Below, piece after piece: positions 63,505-64,000 of a stretch of 64,000 nucleotides of DNA (its first letter is position 1; every line of letters starts with the position of its first letter). Position numbers and translations under genes: made by a program. The notes beneath the pieces were generated by a model. The model was not told the DNA's origin, searched no databases, and worked only from the letters and a program-made list of their open reading frames with translations. The stretch is from an uncultured Roseburia sp. (lineage in GTDB: Bacteria > Bacillota > Clostridia > Lachnospirales > Lachnospiraceae): assembly GCA_900542495.1 (NCBI GenBank), contig UQNW01000012.1, positions 34,324-98,323 of the forward strand, read 5' to 3'.

Positions 63505-64000
63505 ATGAAACCAATTTTGAATATTGAAAATCTTACCAAAGTCTATGGGACGTTGCCAAACCAGACGAGAGCACTGAACGGAATCACTTTTCAGGTCATG
63601 CCGGGAGAGTTTCTCGGTATTATGGGAAGCAGTGGTTCCGGCAAATCCACGCTTCTCAACTGTATTGCAACTGTGATTCAGCCTACAGGTGGAAGCATTC
63701 AGGTGGAGGGAGATACTCTGCAATCCCTCAAGGAAAAGGCTCTTGCCGAGTACCGTGGCAAAAAAGTTGGTTATCTATTCCAGAACTTTGAATTGCTGGA
63801 CAACCTGACTGGCAGGGAAAATATCCTGCTCCCGACTTCCTTGCATGGGGTAGCCGAAACAGAAAGCAGCCAGCGGCTGAAGCAGTTGGCTGACTATCTG
63901 GAAATTTCTGATGTTCTGGATAAGTTTCCGTCCAAGATGTCCGGTGGCCAGCGTCAGCGTGTTGCGGCAGCAAGGGCTCTGATCTTACATCCCCAAATGA
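63505..64000 (+). CDS. ABC transporter ATP-binding protein, BceA/MacB type (partial)
   Basis: The first 165 residues are visible; the gene runs off the window. Walker A is GSSGSGKST (residues 41-49), the Q-loop YLFQNFELLDNLTGREN, and the signature SGGQRQRVAAARAL. Together with LNGITFQVMPGEFLGIMG this is the ATPase type that partners BceB/FtsX-like permeases for antimicrobial peptide resistance or lipoprotein release. TAGGAGG precedes the ATG. The dyad at 63430 suggests control by a two-component system. Confidence 0.88.
   Translation, partial: MKPILNIENLTKVYGTLPNQTRALNGITFQVMPGEFLGIMGSSGSGKSTLLNCIATVIQPTGGSIQVEGDTLQSLKEKALAEYRGKKVGYLFQNFELLDNLTGRENILLPTSLHGVAETESSQRLKQLADYLEISDVLDKFPSKMSGGQRQRVAAARALILHPQM

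Overview
The window looks like the chromosome of a motile, low-GC Gram-positive gut anaerobe of the Lachnospiraceae (Roseburia / Agathobacter type). The signs are AGGAGG-type ribosome binding sites, clostridial families (DUF4321, the TIGR03915/TIGR03916 pair, DUF6061), a LexA/DinR-type SOS box, sigma-28 flagellar promoters, a host-glycan (sialic acid) catabolic operon and flagellin genes. This assignment is inference from gene content; no rRNA or tRNA gene, or CRISPR array, was seen.

Layout. (1) 1-6300: sialic acid uptake and catabolism: ABC binding protein (partial), a strong internal terminator, two permeases, NanA lyase, YhcH/NanQ-type anomerase, NanE epimerase, NanK kinase and an SGNH esterase. 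(2) 6360-8240: a DUF4143 ATPase preceded by four exact-period 33-bp repeats and followed by an ORF-less group II intron remnant. (3) 8240-17500: a second carbohydrate locus, with a divergent ArsR-type regulator and sugar isomerase, ABC transporter, GH2 glycosidase, HAD phosphatase and two tandem MgtC-like membrane proteins. (4) 17500-30000: housekeeping and transport genes: DUF4321, NhaC antiporter with a repeat-rich leader, TetR with an MMPL exporter and a GLUG surface protein, TatD, an SOS-linked radical-SAM repair pair and a histidine phosphatase.

(5) 29900-53680 is the core of the window. It holds flagellar filament genes (flaG, fliD, fliS, an FlgN/FliT-like chaperone, flagellin) and a Maf glycosyltransferase. 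These are followed by what appears to be a complete CMP-legionaminic acid pathway (LegI, LegG, LegF, PtmE, LegB, LegC, LegH). Then comes a tailoring cassette: NodB deacetylase, GNAT-like protein, stand-alone adenylation enzyme, formyltransferase and acyl carrier protein. The likely sequence of events is nucleotide sugar synthesis, legionaminic acid synthesis, CMP activation, optional N-acyl tailoring, and transfer by Maf to flagellin. Two OLD/RecF-like ATPase modules interrupt this island (33287-35125 and 41071-42709).

(6) 53680-64000 is accessory DNA: an IS5-type transposase fragment, a third ATPase + TOPRIM pair, fused relics of another transposase, an AlbA_2-type protein and a probable Wadjet (JetA/JetD) system, a Fic protein, an AbiE-like toxin-antitoxin pair, DUF6061, two XRE regulators, a stretch of inverted repeats, and the start of a BceA-type ABC ATPase that runs off the window.

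Starts were re-chosen by ribosome binding site where the longest ORF looked over-extended. Family names come from recognised motifs and not from database searches.
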